The position numbers and the translations under genes were made by a program. From positions 124,001 to 188,000 of the forward strand of contig NZ_JAKSXX010000290.1 of NCBI RefSeq assembly GCF_022829385.1: DNA of 64,000 nucleotides, read 5' to 3'. Below, piece by piece: positions 25,637-33,682 of the stretch. The notes beneath the pieces were generated by a model. The model ran no database searches. It was given only the letters and a program-made list of their open reading frames with translations, and had not been told where the DNA came from. The stretch's first letter is position 1. Every line of letters begins with the position of its first letter. This stretch comes from Methylobacterium sp. J-070 (GTDB taxonomy: Bacteria; Pseudomonadota; Alphaproteobacteria; Rhizobiales; Beijerinckiaceae).

Positions 25637-26029
25637 ATGGGCCTGCTCGACACTGCGAAGAACCTGATCGGCGATGTCACCGCGGCGGCCGACCGGGCGC
25701 TGGAGGCGACCGGCAGCGGCAAGCTCGCGATGGCGTTGGCGAAGTTCTACCCCGGGGGCCTCGCGGGCTTCCTCGACCGCCTGCGCGCGGACGGCCACGG
25801 AACGGCCGTCGATTCCTGGTCGTCCTCCGGGGAACGGCAGACCGTCCCGGCCGCCGCCGTCGCGGCCTGCCTGCCGGAGGCGGTCACCGAGCGCCTCGCC
25901 TACGATCTCGGTCTGCCGCAGGATCGCGTCGCCACGGCCCTGTCGGAGTTCCTGCCGGCCGCCGTCGCCGAGCAGAGCGCGGACGGCCGGCTCAGGCCAC
26001 AACCGAACTTCAGCACCCAAATCCGCTGA
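25637..26029 (+). CDS. YidB/DUF937-family protein, paralogue 1
   Basis: A 130-residue protein similar in plan to E. coli YidB: MGLLDTAKNLIGDV at the start, GGLAGFLDRLRADGHGTAVDSW in the middle, and a four-helix C-terminal domain ending LSEFLPAAVAEQSADGRL. The function is unknown. The long upstream open frame is antisense to other genes, so ATG 25637 (preceded by GGTGGAGAC) is used. A second paralogue lies 470 bp downstream on the same strand, with a small cysteine-rich gene on the opposite strand between them. Confidence 0.85.
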   Translation: MGLLDTAKNLIGDVTAAADRALEATGSGKLAMALAKFYPGGLAGFLDRLRADGHGTAVDSWSSSGERQTVPAAAVAACLPEAVTERLAYDLGLPQDRVATALSEFLPAAVAEQSADGRLRPQPNFSTQIR

Positions 26030-26075
26030 GCGGGCGGAGAAGGCGGGCGGCGCCCCGGGTTCCGGCGAGGTGGTG

Positions 26076-26336
26076 CTAGGGGGTCGCGCACTTCATCTGG
26101 GGCGGCGCGGTCGCGCAACTCAGGGAGCAGCTCTGCTTGGCGAAGCAGTACCAGGTCAGCTCCCCGCTCTTCAGGCAGGCGCCGCCGCAATGCCGATACA
26201 CCCCGTAGAGGGGCCGGACGAAGACGCCGTCCGTGAGGGTTCGCTCAATACGGGCTGGCCGGGGCGTCTCATCCGGCACCGCCAGTGCCGCGCCGGTCGC
26301 AACGAACAGCACGACAGACAGCGCCAAACATCTCAT
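26076..26336 (-). CDS. Small secreted six-cysteine protein
   Basis: An 86-residue protein with a signal peptide (MRCLALSVVLFVATGAALA, then VPDE). The mature part has six cysteines in three pairs: HCGGAC, then YCFAKQSC plus SLSC, then KC near the C-terminus, so three disulfides are plausible in the periplasm. No family is recognised. It is transcribed opposite to, and between, two YidB paralogues. Its start at 26336 was chosen because the signal peptide begins there; a longer open frame upstream overlaps paralogue 2 antisense. Confidence 0.65.
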   Translation of the reverse strand: MRCLALSVVLFVATGAALAVPDETPRPARIERTLTDGVFVRPLYGVYRHCGGACLKSGELTWYCFAKQSCSLSCATAPPQMKCATP

Positions 26337-26498
26337 GACCGCTTGACCGTGGACGGAGGCCGAGCCGGCATACCGGGCAAACATCCGGGTGGTGTCGATT
26401 AAATTGCGGTTCACGCGGCTCGGCGGCCCGCGCGCTCTCCCGTTTCCCGGCCGGCGCTCTAGAATGCCAGCGAACGGCGGGACCGCCAGGAGGACAGG

Positions 26499-26840
26499 AT
26501 GAGTCTGCTCGATTCCCTCGGTGGCTCGCTGGGCCAGATGGCGCTCAAGGCGCTGCCCGGCATCATTCAGCAGGTCCTTCCGGGCGGCCTCAACGCGCTG
26601 CTCGAGCAGCTCCGCCGCTCCGGCTACGAGAGCCAGGTCAATTCCTGGCTGGGCCGCGGGCCCAATGAGCCGATCACCGCCGACGACCTGCGCAAGGTCC
26701 TGAACAACGAGCAGGTGCACCAGATGGCGCAGAAGCTCGGCATCCCGGTGGATCAGCTCTTCCCGACCCTCGCCGAGACGCTGCCCGCGGCGGTGGACCA
26801 CCACAGCCCCGAGGGGACGCTGCGGGAGCCGCAGCGGTAA
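26499..26840 (+). CDS. YidB/DUF937-family protein, paralogue 2
   Basis: A 113-residue paralogue of the protein at 25637, with MSLLDSLGGSLGQMALKALPGIIQ, then GGLNALLEQLRRSGYESQVNSWLGRGPNEPITADDL, then the helical end LAETLPAAVDHHSPEGTL. It matches the YidB pattern more closely than paralogue 1. A strong AGGAGG ribosome-binding site precedes ATG 26499. The function of the family is not known. Confidence 0.9.
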   Translation: MSLLDSLGGSLGQMALKALPGIIQQVLPGGLNALLEQLRRSGYESQVNSWLGRGPNEPITADDLRKVLNNEQVHQMAQKLGIPVDQLFPTLAETLPAAVDHHSPEGTLREPQR

Positions 26841-26848
26841 CGGTGCGC

Positions 26849-26886
26849 AACGAGAAAGGCGGCCCCTCCCGGGACCGCCTCTCGTT
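26849..26886. terminator. Hairpin between convergent genes
   Basis: AACGAG...GGCGG (26849-26862) pairs with CCGCC...CTCGTT (26875-26886) around a short GC loop. It lies between the convergent ends of yidB paralogue 2 and the LytM gene. There is no T-tract, so it is a terminator-like structure rather than a proven intrinsic terminator. Confidence 0.5.
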
Positions 26887-26904
26887 CCGGATCGCGTGGA
26901 CCGC

Positions 26905-28353
26905 TCAGTTGCTGGCCAGCTGAGACATCGGGTCCACGGGCGAACCGCCCTTGCGAATCTCGAAATGCAGCTGCGGCGAGGTCACGTTGCCGGAGGCGCC
27001 GGACTTGGCAATGGTCTGGCCGCGCTTGACCTTGTCGCCGGGCTTCACGTCGATCTCGCCGTTGTGGGCGTAGGCCGACACGTAGCCGTTGGCGTGGCGC
27101 ACGAGGACGAGCTTGCCGTAGCCCTTCACGTCGGAGCCGGCATACGCCACGGTGCCCTCCTCGGCGGCCTTCACGGGCGTACCCTCCGGCACCGCGATGT
27201 TGATGCCCTCGTTGCCCGAGGTGCCGTAGCCCGAGATCACCCGGCCCTTCGCGGGCCAGCGGAAGCTCTCCGAAGCCGAGGCATCGGCCACCGAGCCGGT
27301 CGCGGCCGGCTCCGGCTTGGCCGGGGCGACGGGGGCGGCTGCCTTCGGCGCCTCCTTGGCGGCGACCTTCTCGGTCTTCTCGGCGGCGGCCGCCTTCTGG
27401 GCGGCCTCCTTGGCGGCCTTCGCCTCGGCGAGCTTCTGGGCCGCCTCGGCCTTCGCAGCCGCCTTCGCTTCGGCCTTGGCTTCCGTGGCCTTCGCCTCCG
27501 CCTTGGCTTTCGCCTCGGCCTTGGCCTCAACCTTCTTGTCGTCGGCCTTCCTGTCGTCGGCCTTGGCGACCTGTCCGGGACGCACGTGCCGCGGCTTGTC
27601 GTCCTCCTTCACCGAAGCCTCCTTGCGGGACTTGGCGTCGGCGACCTTCCGGGCGGCGGCGTCGCGGGCGAGGGCCTCCTTGCGCTCGGCGTCCTTGCGG
27701 TCCGCTTCTTTGCGGTCGGCCTCCTTCGCGGCGGCGGCGCGCTTGGCCGCCTCCTTGGCCGCCTCCTTGGCCTCCTCGCGCTTCGCGGCGATCTTCGACT
27801 CGACCTGCTTGGCGTCCTCGCGCTTCTCCTCGGCCGCGCGGGCGGGGCGGGCCGTCATGGGAGCCGCGGCGGGGTTCATGCCGGAGGCGTTGTAGACCGG
27901 GATCACGAGCTGCCGCCCCGGCGTGATCTGGCTCGCGCTGGTCAATCCGTTGGCCGACAGGATCGCCGATGCGGGCACGCCGAACCGCGTGGACATCTGG
28001 TTCAAGCTGTCGTTCTGCGAGACGGTAATCTGCGTCCCGCCCTGCGCGCTCCAGCCGACCGCGCCGGTGGAGGCGACGCGGGTCGGGGGTGCGGCGGAAT
28101 GGGTCGGGGCCGGGCTGGCGGCGGCGACGGGACGCGGGGTCGAGGGCGGGCTCAGCGCCTCCGACTGGATCCGGCCGGTCCGGATCGCGGGCCCGGGCTT
28201 CAGGGTGCCGTCCGGCAGGCTGCCTGTGGCGGAGGGCTCCGCGTCGAACGGGTTCGAGAACGGGTTGGTCAGCCGCGAGGCGTCCGACGAACAGGCGGCC
28301 GCCGCACCGCCGATGATGCCGATGAGCGCGACGCGCGAGAGCGTCCGCAACAT
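26905..28353 (-). CDS. NlpD/EnvC-like LysM-LytM lipoprotein with degenerate peptidase domain
   Basis: A 482-residue envelope protein. A lipoprotein signal ends at Cys21 (GGAAAAC-SSD). A LysM peptidoglycan-binding domain follows at about residues 105-160 (SLNQMSTRFGVPASAILSAN, LVIPVYN). A region of about 150 residues of Lys, Ala and Glu repeats, probably helical or coiled coil, leads to a C-terminal LytM/M23 domain (RWPAKGRVISGYG, KGYGKLVLVRHANGYVSAYAH). The zinc-ligand motifs are lost: NEGIN replaces HxxxD and QLHFE replaces HLH. Like E. coli NlpD and EnvC, it is therefore probably an amidase activator rather than an enzyme. The start could also be 24 bases earlier. Confidence 0.9.
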   Translation of the reverse strand: MLRTLSRVALIGIIGGAAAACSSDASRLTNPFSNPFDAEPSATGSLPDGTLKPGPAIRTGRIQSEALSPPSTPRPVAAASPAPTHSAAPPTRVASTGAVGWSAQGGTQITVSQNDSLNQMSTRFGVPASAILSANGLTSASQITPGRQLVIPVYNASGMNPAAAPMTARPARAAEEKREDAKQVESKIAAKREEAKEAAKEAAKRAAAAKEADRKEADRKDAERKEALARDAAARKVADAKSRKEASVKEDDKPRHVRPGQVAKADDRKADDKKVEAKAEAKAKAEAKATEAKAEAKAAAKAEAAQKLAEAKAAKEAAQKAAAAEKTEKVAAKEAPKAAAPVAPAKPEPAATGSVADASASESFRWPAKGRVISGYGTSGNEGINIAVPEGTPVKAAEEGTVAYAGSDVKGYGKLVLVRHANGYVSAYAHNGEIDVKPGDKVKRGQTIAKSGASGNVTSPQLHFEIRKGGSPVDPMSQLASN

Positions 28354-28577
28354 CTGACCCGTACCGCGCACCCGCATCGACGCACCCGTTTGCCTGACGC
28401 AACCTGATGCCCCAATGAAGACGGATTCAGGTTAAGCAACCGTTCCCGTTCCGCATGTCTGCGACCCTCGCGCGAAGGAACGCGCAGAGATTTCGCGCGC
28501 CGCGAGGGATGATCCGGTGGGGGACGCGCGTGCCTTTTTCATCCCGGGCGGCACCCCACATCGAAGGCATGTTTACC

Positions 28578-29129
28578 ATGCGCGCCGCACGCGACAGCCT
28601 CGCCGACCTGCCCGGGATCGAGACCGCGCGCCTGTCGATCGTCGGCCTGCGGGCGGAGGATGCGCAGGTCCTGCGCCAGCTCACCGACGACCCGGCGATC
28701 ACCGCGGCCGTGGATTTTCTCCCGGCGCCGTTCACGCTCCAGGATGCCGAGGACCTGATCCGGAGCGGCGCGCGTGGCCAGGACCGCTTTCTCGGCGCCT
28801 GGATGCGCACCGGCGGCCTCGGCGCGGGGAAACCGGCGCCGGAGCCGCCCGCGCGCGAACTCGTCGGGGTGGTGGGAACACACCTGCGCGGGGTGGGCGT
28901 GATCGAGATCGGCTACTGGATCGGCGGCGCGGCCCGCGGACGGGGCTTCGCCTTCGAGGCGGTCTCGGCCATCATCGGGTCGCTCGGCGCGCGCTTTCCG
29001 GCGCGGACCATCGTGGCGGAGTGCCGGCCCGCCAACGTCGCCTCCTGGGGCCTGCTTCAGAAGCTCGGCTTCCGCGATACCGGCGAGGACGGGCACCGTC
29101 CGGGCCGCCGGCTGCTCCGGCGGGACTGA
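28578..29129 (+). CDS. GNAT-family N-acetyltransferase
   Basis: A 183-residue RimJ/RimL-type acetyltransferase. It shows ETARLSIVGLRAEDAQVLRQL at the N-terminus, IEIGYWIGGAARGRGFAFEA (the acetyl-CoA loop region, RGRGFA) and NVASWGLLQKLGFRDTGED near the end. It transfers acetyl from acetyl-CoA to an unknown amine or protein N-terminus. AAGG at 28564-28567 is too close to ATG 28569, so ATG 28578 is preferred; both give the full domain. There is a low-complexity linker after residue 80. Confidence 0.85.
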   Translation: MRAARDSLADLPGIETARLSIVGLRAEDAQVLRQLTDDPAITAAVDFLPAPFTLQDAEDLIRSGARGQDRFLGAWMRTGGLGAGKPAPEPPARELVGVVGTHLRGVGVIEIGYWIGGAARGRGFAFEAVSAIIGSLGARFPARTIVAECRPANVASWGLLQKLGFRDTGEDGHRPGRRLLRRD

Positions 29130-29238
29130 AGCTCCGTCGGAGTGCCACCGGCCCGGGTCCGCTTCGCTTTCGGATCGGCCGCAGATCGAGCGCGAGGCCC
29201 GCCTGAGCCATCACGGGCCCCGCCTCCGTCCCCTGTCC

Positions 29239-29550
29239 TCAAACGGCGGCATCGGCCGGCTTGGCCGCCGTCCCGGCCTCGCGGAGCCGCTTCTTCTTGC
29301 GGCGTTCACCGATCCGGATCGGCGGCTCGTCGTCGGGTGCCCGCTCGGACAGGGCGAAGCTGTGCAGCTCGTCGACCCCGCGGCCGCCGAAGGACTGCGC
29401 CTCGGTCAGCGCGTAGAAGGCCGCGCGCACCACGTCCTTCTTGGACGCCTCGGGGTGCTTCTCGCGGACAGCGCTCCGCAGCGCCTTCGGCGTCATGCCC
29501 GGCGCCGCAATGCTGCGCAACGTGGCCGACAAATCTTCGATCGAAACCAT
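29239..29550 (-). CDS. Conserved small hypothetical protein with basic tail
   Basis: A 103-residue cytoplasmic protein that I do not recognise. The N-terminal half is helical (MVSIEDLSATLRSIAAPGM, KALRSAVREKHPEASKKDVVRAAFYAL) and looks like a small helical bundle. The C-terminus is very basic (GERRKKKRLRE), which may bind nucleic acid. ATG 29550 is preferred over a 23-residue extension. It converges with the GNAT gene. Confidence 0.6.
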   Translation of the reverse strand: MVSIEDLSATLRSIAAPGMTPKALRSAVREKHPEASKKDVVRAAFYALTEAQSFGGRGVDELHSFALSERAPDDEPPIRIGERRKKKRLREAGTAAKPADAAV

Positions 29551-29770
29551 TCCGACTGTCCCCGGTCTTCCCATCGCTGGAAGGCGCGGACCGTACATGA
29601 CTACAGCATGACATTGCAAGTTGTGCGCTCGCCGCGCCCGCGGGACTTCAATGGACCGATGATGGGTCTTGAAACGGACGGATCACTATTCAATATTAAT
29701 ACTCATTATCTTCGTGGATAGACTGCAAGTCTCTCATGCACGACACAAAAAGAACTGCCGCACCGCACAT

Positions 29771-29797
29771 AAAAAACCCCCGGCCTGAGACCGGGGG
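29771..29797 (-). terminator. Intrinsic terminator of the porin gene
   Basis: On the minus strand a 7 bp GC stem (CCCCCGG / CCGGGGG, with loop TCTCAGG) is followed by six T residues (29776 down to 29771). It lies about 45 bp after the porin stop codon. Confidence 0.9.
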
Positions 29798-29842
29798 CTT
29801 GTCCAGGGCCGGCCCGGGGGGCCGGCGACGGATGGGGTCGGA

Positions 29843-31114
29843 TCAGAAGGTGATGCCGGTCTCGACCATGTAGCGGTCCTGCGTGGTGCGGTTGCCGGTG
29901 CGGCCGAAGCCGGTGCCGAGCGTCCCGTCCGCGAGGCTGCCGCGGGTGATGCCGCCGAGCTCGACATGCGCGTATTCGAGCCGAAGAAAGTAGCGGTCGA
30001 ACGTGAAGGTCGGGGTGACCGTGACCGAGAAGGCGTTGCTGCCCGCACCGTAGAGCAGGCTGGTGGTGCCGGAGCCCCGAACCCCCGTCTGCTCCTCGTA
30101 CTCGACGCGGCCCGCCAGGGCGAAGTTCTCGGTGAAGGCGTAGGAGGCCAGCAGCGCGCCGCCATAGGTCGAGGCGCTGGCGAAGATGCCGGCGCGCGGG
30201 TCGCGCTCCACGTTGGTGAACTGGAAGTACGGCGAGACGATCCACGGACCGTTCGAGTAGGTGTAGTTGATGTCGAAGATGCCGCTGTTCTGCTGGAAGC
30301 CCGGCGTGGCGAACTGGTAGCGCAGGCTGCGGTCGAAGGCGTTCTGCCGGCCCAGATTCAGGCCGCCGTTGACGCCGATCGTGTTCGAATCGTCGAGCTT
30401 GTAGGTGACGGCGCCGGTGAACCACGTGATCTCGCCGGAGAAGAACCCGTCGGTCCCCGCGACCGAGACCGACCACGGTCCCTCGGCCCAGTTGAGCTGC
30501 ACGCCGTGGTTGATGACGTTCTCCTGCACGAACAGCAGGCCGCGGTTGATGTTCAGGTTCTGGAACGTGAACGGCGCCTCACTGCCGATCAGCGTCGGCA
30601 TCCGGCCGCCCTGGAGCGACCAAGCGTCGTTGATCTGGATCTTGCCGAAGGCGACGGGCAGCGGCGTGAACAGCAGGTCGGTCTGGGTGACCGAGCTGAA
30701 GTTGGCGACGCCGAGCTGCGGGATCGCGTAGCCGCCGCCCTGGATGTAGAACTGGAACGTGCCCTCGGCCTTCTGCACCCAGCCCTGAAGGTTCGAGAAG
30801 TCGAACCGTGCGACCCGGTCCCGATCCGCCGGCGTCGTGGGCGCCGTGAAGGCGAACGGGTTGCTCTGGGTGTAGCCGTAGCCGGTGAGCGCGCCGCCGA
30901 TGTAGATGTCGCCGAGGCCGCCGACCGGGAAGCAGGTCGGATTCGGGTTCGCCTTGATCACGCCGTTGAAGGCGGGGCCGATCAGGGTGGCCTTGCAGGG
31001 CTCGGCCGGGGGCGGCACGGGAGCCGGCGCCGGGACCGCGAGATCGGCCGCGAGGATGCTGGTCGAAGACAGCAGCACGGCGGCGAGGCCGGTCAGGGTT
31101 GATCGCTTCAGCAT
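29843..31114 (-). CDS. BBP2-type outer membrane beta-barrel porin
   Basis: A 423-residue outer membrane protein with a signal peptide (MLKRSTLTGLAAVLLSSTSILA, then ADLAVPAP) and a Pro/Ala-rich linker, then GDIYIGGALTGYGYTQSN. Many amphipathic strands follow (FQFYIQGGGYAIPQLG, GRMPTLIGSEAPF, VQLNWAEGPWSVSV, WIVSPYFQFTN) and it ends in a terminal aromatic residue (VETGITF), as barrel proteins do. The pattern fits the putative beta-barrel porin-2 (OmpL-like) family. The frame continues upstream, but ATG 31114 gives the signal peptide. A strong terminator follows. Confidence 0.88.
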   Translation of the reverse strand: MLKRSTLTGLAAVLLSSTSILAADLAVPAPAPVPPPAEPCKATLIGPAFNGVIKANPNPTCFPVGGLGDIYIGGALTGYGYTQSNPFAFTAPTTPADRDRVARFDFSNLQGWVQKAEGTFQFYIQGGGYAIPQLGVANFSSVTQTDLLFTPLPVAFGKIQINDAWSLQGGRMPTLIGSEAPFTFQNLNINRGLLFVQENVINHGVQLNWAEGPWSVSVAGTDGFFSGEITWFTGAVTYKLDDSNTIGVNGGLNLGRQNAFDRSLRYQFATPGFQQNSGIFDINYTYSNGPWIVSPYFQFTNVERDPRAGIFASASTYGGALLASYAFTENFALAGRVEYEEQTGVRGSGTTSLLYGAGSNAFSVTVTPTFTFDRYFLRLEYAHVELGGITRGSLADGTLGTGFGRTGNRTTQDRYMVETGITF

Positions 31115-31241
31115 GGAGATCGCAGCTCGTTGAGGTTCGTCAACGGCCAAGCTGACATCGAGTGGTGAATGAGACAAAATCAAACATCGAGCACTTGCAT
31201 ATTTTTTGAGCATTTCACGACGGCGTGGGTCGTTAGCCGCG

Positions 31242-31267
31242 CGAATGTGACTTTGTCGCCACATTCG
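31242..31267. promoter_or_regulatory. Inverted repeat upstream of the porin gene
   Basis: A perfect 8 bp inverted repeat CGAATGTG / CACATTCG with a 10 base spacer. It lies about 130-150 bp upstream of the porin start and about 70 bp after the end of rlmJ (both on the minus strand). The surrounding bases are AT-rich for this genome. It could be an operator or a hairpin ending rlmJ. Confidence 0.45.
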
Positions 31268-31338
31268 ATTTGCCGGCACCGGCGGCATCTTGTGGCGATA
31301 CGCGGCCGGATGGCCCGATGCTGACGAATGCTGCCGGA

Positions 31339-32187
31339 TCAGCCTGCCGTGCCGATCGAATCGCAGCGAAAACCTCCGAAGTCGTTCCGGGCCAAGCGCT
31401 CCGCGAGGGCGGGCAGGAACAGCATCGCCTCCTCGGCCAGCCGCCAGGGCGGGTTGACCACGATCAGCCCGCTGCCGGTCAGCCGCGTCGGATCGTCCGG
31501 CCGGTCGATCAGCAGATCGAGGCGCAGCGCCGGGCGGGGGAGCGCGCCGTCGAGGTCCCGGACCATGCGGTCGAGGGCGGCGGCATCCTTGACCGGGTAC
31601 CAGGCCAGGAAGATCCCGGTCGGCCACTTCGATACGGCACGGGCGAGATGGACGCCGAGGCGCGCGGTCTCGCCGGGGACCTCGTAGGGCGGATCGATCA
31701 GCACGAGGCCGCGCCGCTCGGGCGGCGGGATCTGCGCGTTGACCGCGGTCCAACCGTCGAGGTTGAGCACCTTGGTGCGCGGGTCGCGCTCGTAGCGCGC
31801 CCGCAGGGTGGCGGCGTCCGCCGGATGCAGCTCCACGAACACGCCCTTGTCGCCGGGCCGCAGCGCCTCGCGGATCAGGGCGGGCGAGCCGGGATACGCG
31901 TTGGCGCCGTGATGCGCCCGCACCGCCGCCACCGCCGCCCGATACGGCGCGAGCAGCGCCTCGACCGCGGGCGCGAACGGCGCATCCATCCGACCCCAGC
32001 CGTCCCGCCATTCGCCGGTGCGGGCCGCCTCGTCGGCCTCGAGATCGTAGACGCCGAGCCCCGCGAAGGCGTCCAGCGCCCGGAACGGCTTGTCCTTGAG
32101 GCGCAGGTGGTCGAGCACCCGCGCCAGCACGAGGTGCTTGAGGACGTCGGCATGGTTGCCGGCGTGGAAGGCGTGCCGATAGTTCAT
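31339..32187 (-). CDS. rlmJ: 23S rRNA (adenine2030-N6)-methyltransferase
   Basis: A 282-residue SAM-dependent methyltransferase. The N-terminus MNYRHAFHAGNHADVLKH is the RlmJ signature, with the SAM motif ALDAFAGLGVYDLE and the N6-adenine catalytic motif DPPYE. FVELHPADAATLRARY also matches. It modifies A2030 of 23S rRNA (E. coli numbering). The length is normal for the family. Confidence 0.95.
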   Translation of the reverse strand: MNYRHAFHAGNHADVLKHLVLARVLDHLRLKDKPFRALDAFAGLGVYDLEADEAARTGEWRDGWGRMDAPFAPAVEALLAPYRAAVAAVRAHHGANAYPGSPALIREALRPGDKGVFVELHPADAATLRARYERDPRTKVLNLDGWTAVNAQIPPPERRGLVLIDPPYEVPGETARLGVHLARAVSKWPTGIFLAWYPVKDAAALDRMVRDLDGALPRPALRLDLLIDRPDDPTRLTGSGLIVVNPPWRLAEEAMLFLPALAERLARNDFGGFRCDSIGTAG

Positions 32188-32253
32188 GGCAGCGCCCTCA
32201 AGCCGATCGCGCGCCCCGGGTCCAGTGCGCGCCGCCGGAACCGCCGAAAAAAC

Positions 32254-32916
32254 TCAGTGTGCGGCGTCGAGCGTCACCTCGGGAGCCCGGCAATTGCCGC
32301 GGGCGACCTCCGGGCAGGGGGTGAAGCCGCGCAGATCCTTGCCGAAGCAGAGGCGGACCTCCTGCAGCCGTCCCCGGTTGCAGGCGACGGCCATCATGTC
32401 GGGCCGGAGGCCGCTGTTGGCGGCCACGAAGAGCCGCGCGATCTCGATGGGCGCCAGCGACTGCGGCGGAGACCCGCCCCTGAGCGCGTCCGGGATGGTC
32501 ACCGCCAGCCGGGCCGCGCGGGCGGCGGCGAAGTAGGCCGCGGGATCGAGGCCCGAACAGGTGCCGTGCTTGCGCCACTCGTAACGGGCGAGCCCCTCGC
32601 TCGGATAGACCTGCCCGGCCACCTCCATGGCCTGGCGGGTCGGCGGGCGCACCACCGCGGAGCAGTTCTCCGGATAGCCCCGGGCATATTGCGGCCAGAG
32701 CCCGTGCACGACGAAACCGAGATTGCGGCCGGGGGCGCACTGGACGTCGTCCCGCTGGTCGCCCCTGTCGGCGCAGTAGGTTGGCGACCACGACAGGGCC
32801 AGCACGTAGAAGTCGAACTCGCCGGGGGCGCCGCGCCGGGCGAAGCCGCCGTAATCCTGTGCCGCGGCCGGGCCGGCGAGCAGCAGGCCGGCGAGGCAGG
32901 CGACGAGGCCGCGCAT
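32254..32916 (-). CDS. Ribonuclease T2 family protein
   Basis: A 220-residue exported RNase with signal peptide (LVACLAGLLLAGPAAA). The two catalytic sites are intact: CAS I VHGLWPQ with H71, and CAS II EWRKHGTC with E113, K116 and H117. Cysteines include those in DVQCAPG, ENCSAV and GTCSG. It hydrolyses RNA with little base preference through 2',3'-cyclic products in the periplasm. ATG 32916 lies only 2 bp after the stop of the upstream 153-residue gene, so the two are probably translated together. Confidence 0.93.
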   Translation of the reverse strand: MRGLVACLAGLLLAGPAAAQDYGGFARRGAPGEFDFYVLALSWSPTYCADRGDQRDDVQCAPGRNLGFVVHGLWPQYARGYPENCSAVVRPPTRQAMEVAGQVYPSEGLARYEWRKHGTCSGLDPAAYFAAARAARLAVTIPDALRGGSPPQSLAPIEIARLFVAANSGLRPDMMAVACNRGRLQEVRLCFGKDLRGFTPCPEVARGNCRAPEVTLDAAH

Positions 32917-32918
32917 CG

Positions 32919-33380
32919 TCAGGGACGCGCCATCCGGCAGGCGGTGGCGTAGGCGTAGGCGAGTTCGCGGTCGAGCCCGTGGACGCAGAACTCGACGCCC
33001 CAGGTCGCCCCGATGATGCCGAGGCTCTCGCGCACCGAGTAGTCGACCTTGCGGCGGACGCCATCCGAGGTGGTGACGGTGGCGGTGCAGAAGCGGCGTG
33101 GATAGGTGTCGAGGCCCCAGGGGCGCCAGGCGGTGCGCGCGATCGTGTCGAAGGACAGGATCGTCATCGACGAGTTCCAGAACTTCGCCTCCTTCTCGGC
33201 GAAGTTGGTGGAGAGCTGCTCCAGCACCGAGGGATCCTGGCAGCCGGGGATGTCCGCGTCGAACGGGAAGATCCGCTCCTCGGACGGCTCGATGTCCTCC
33301 CGGGCCGAGCGGGCGAGCGCGGGCTGCGCCAGCGCGAGAAGGGCCAGCCCGAGGGCGAGGCCGTTGAGTATCGGGCGCAT
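32919..33380 (-). CDS. Exported protein of unknown function, coupled to RNase T2
   Basis: A 153-residue protein with a signal peptide (ILNGLALGLALLALAQPALA). The mature part shows cysteines in IPGCQD, RRFCTA, EFCVHG and TACRMA, suggesting disulfides, and the conserved-looking segment VDYSVRESLGIIGATWGVEFCV. I do not recognise the family. ATG 33380 starts the signal peptide; a GTG or ATG 33 bases earlier is also open. The close link with RNase T2 suggests a shared periplasmic role, by inference only. Confidence 0.7.
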   Translation of the reverse strand: MRPILNGLALGLALLALAQPALARSAREDIEPSEERIFPFDADIPGCQDPSVLEQLSTNFAEKEAKFWNSSMTILSFDTIARTAWRPWGLDTYPRRFCTATVTTSDGVRRKVDYSVRESLGIIGATWGVEFCVHGLDRELAYAYATACRMARP

Positions 33381-33682
33381 GGCGCGTGCCTCGACGGGTG
33401 TGCGGTCCTGCATCCGCGAACGATGGCCCGGCCGGGACGGCAGTCAAGCTCCGGCTTGGCCGTGACGACGCTTTGACGGGCGGTGCGGCGCGGCCGCTAC
33501 ACTGCTCCGGTCGCTCCCGCAGGTGCCGGCACGCCGTCCAGGCTCCTGGGGCGGGGCCGGACCGGCGGATCGGACGCCCCCGAGACGCCGGCGCAGGGTG
33601 CGGTCGTACCCCGTGCGACTGACTCAGGACTGCCGAAGACCCGGCGCGTTCCCTATATAGCGGTGCGAAAAGGGAGACCGTC

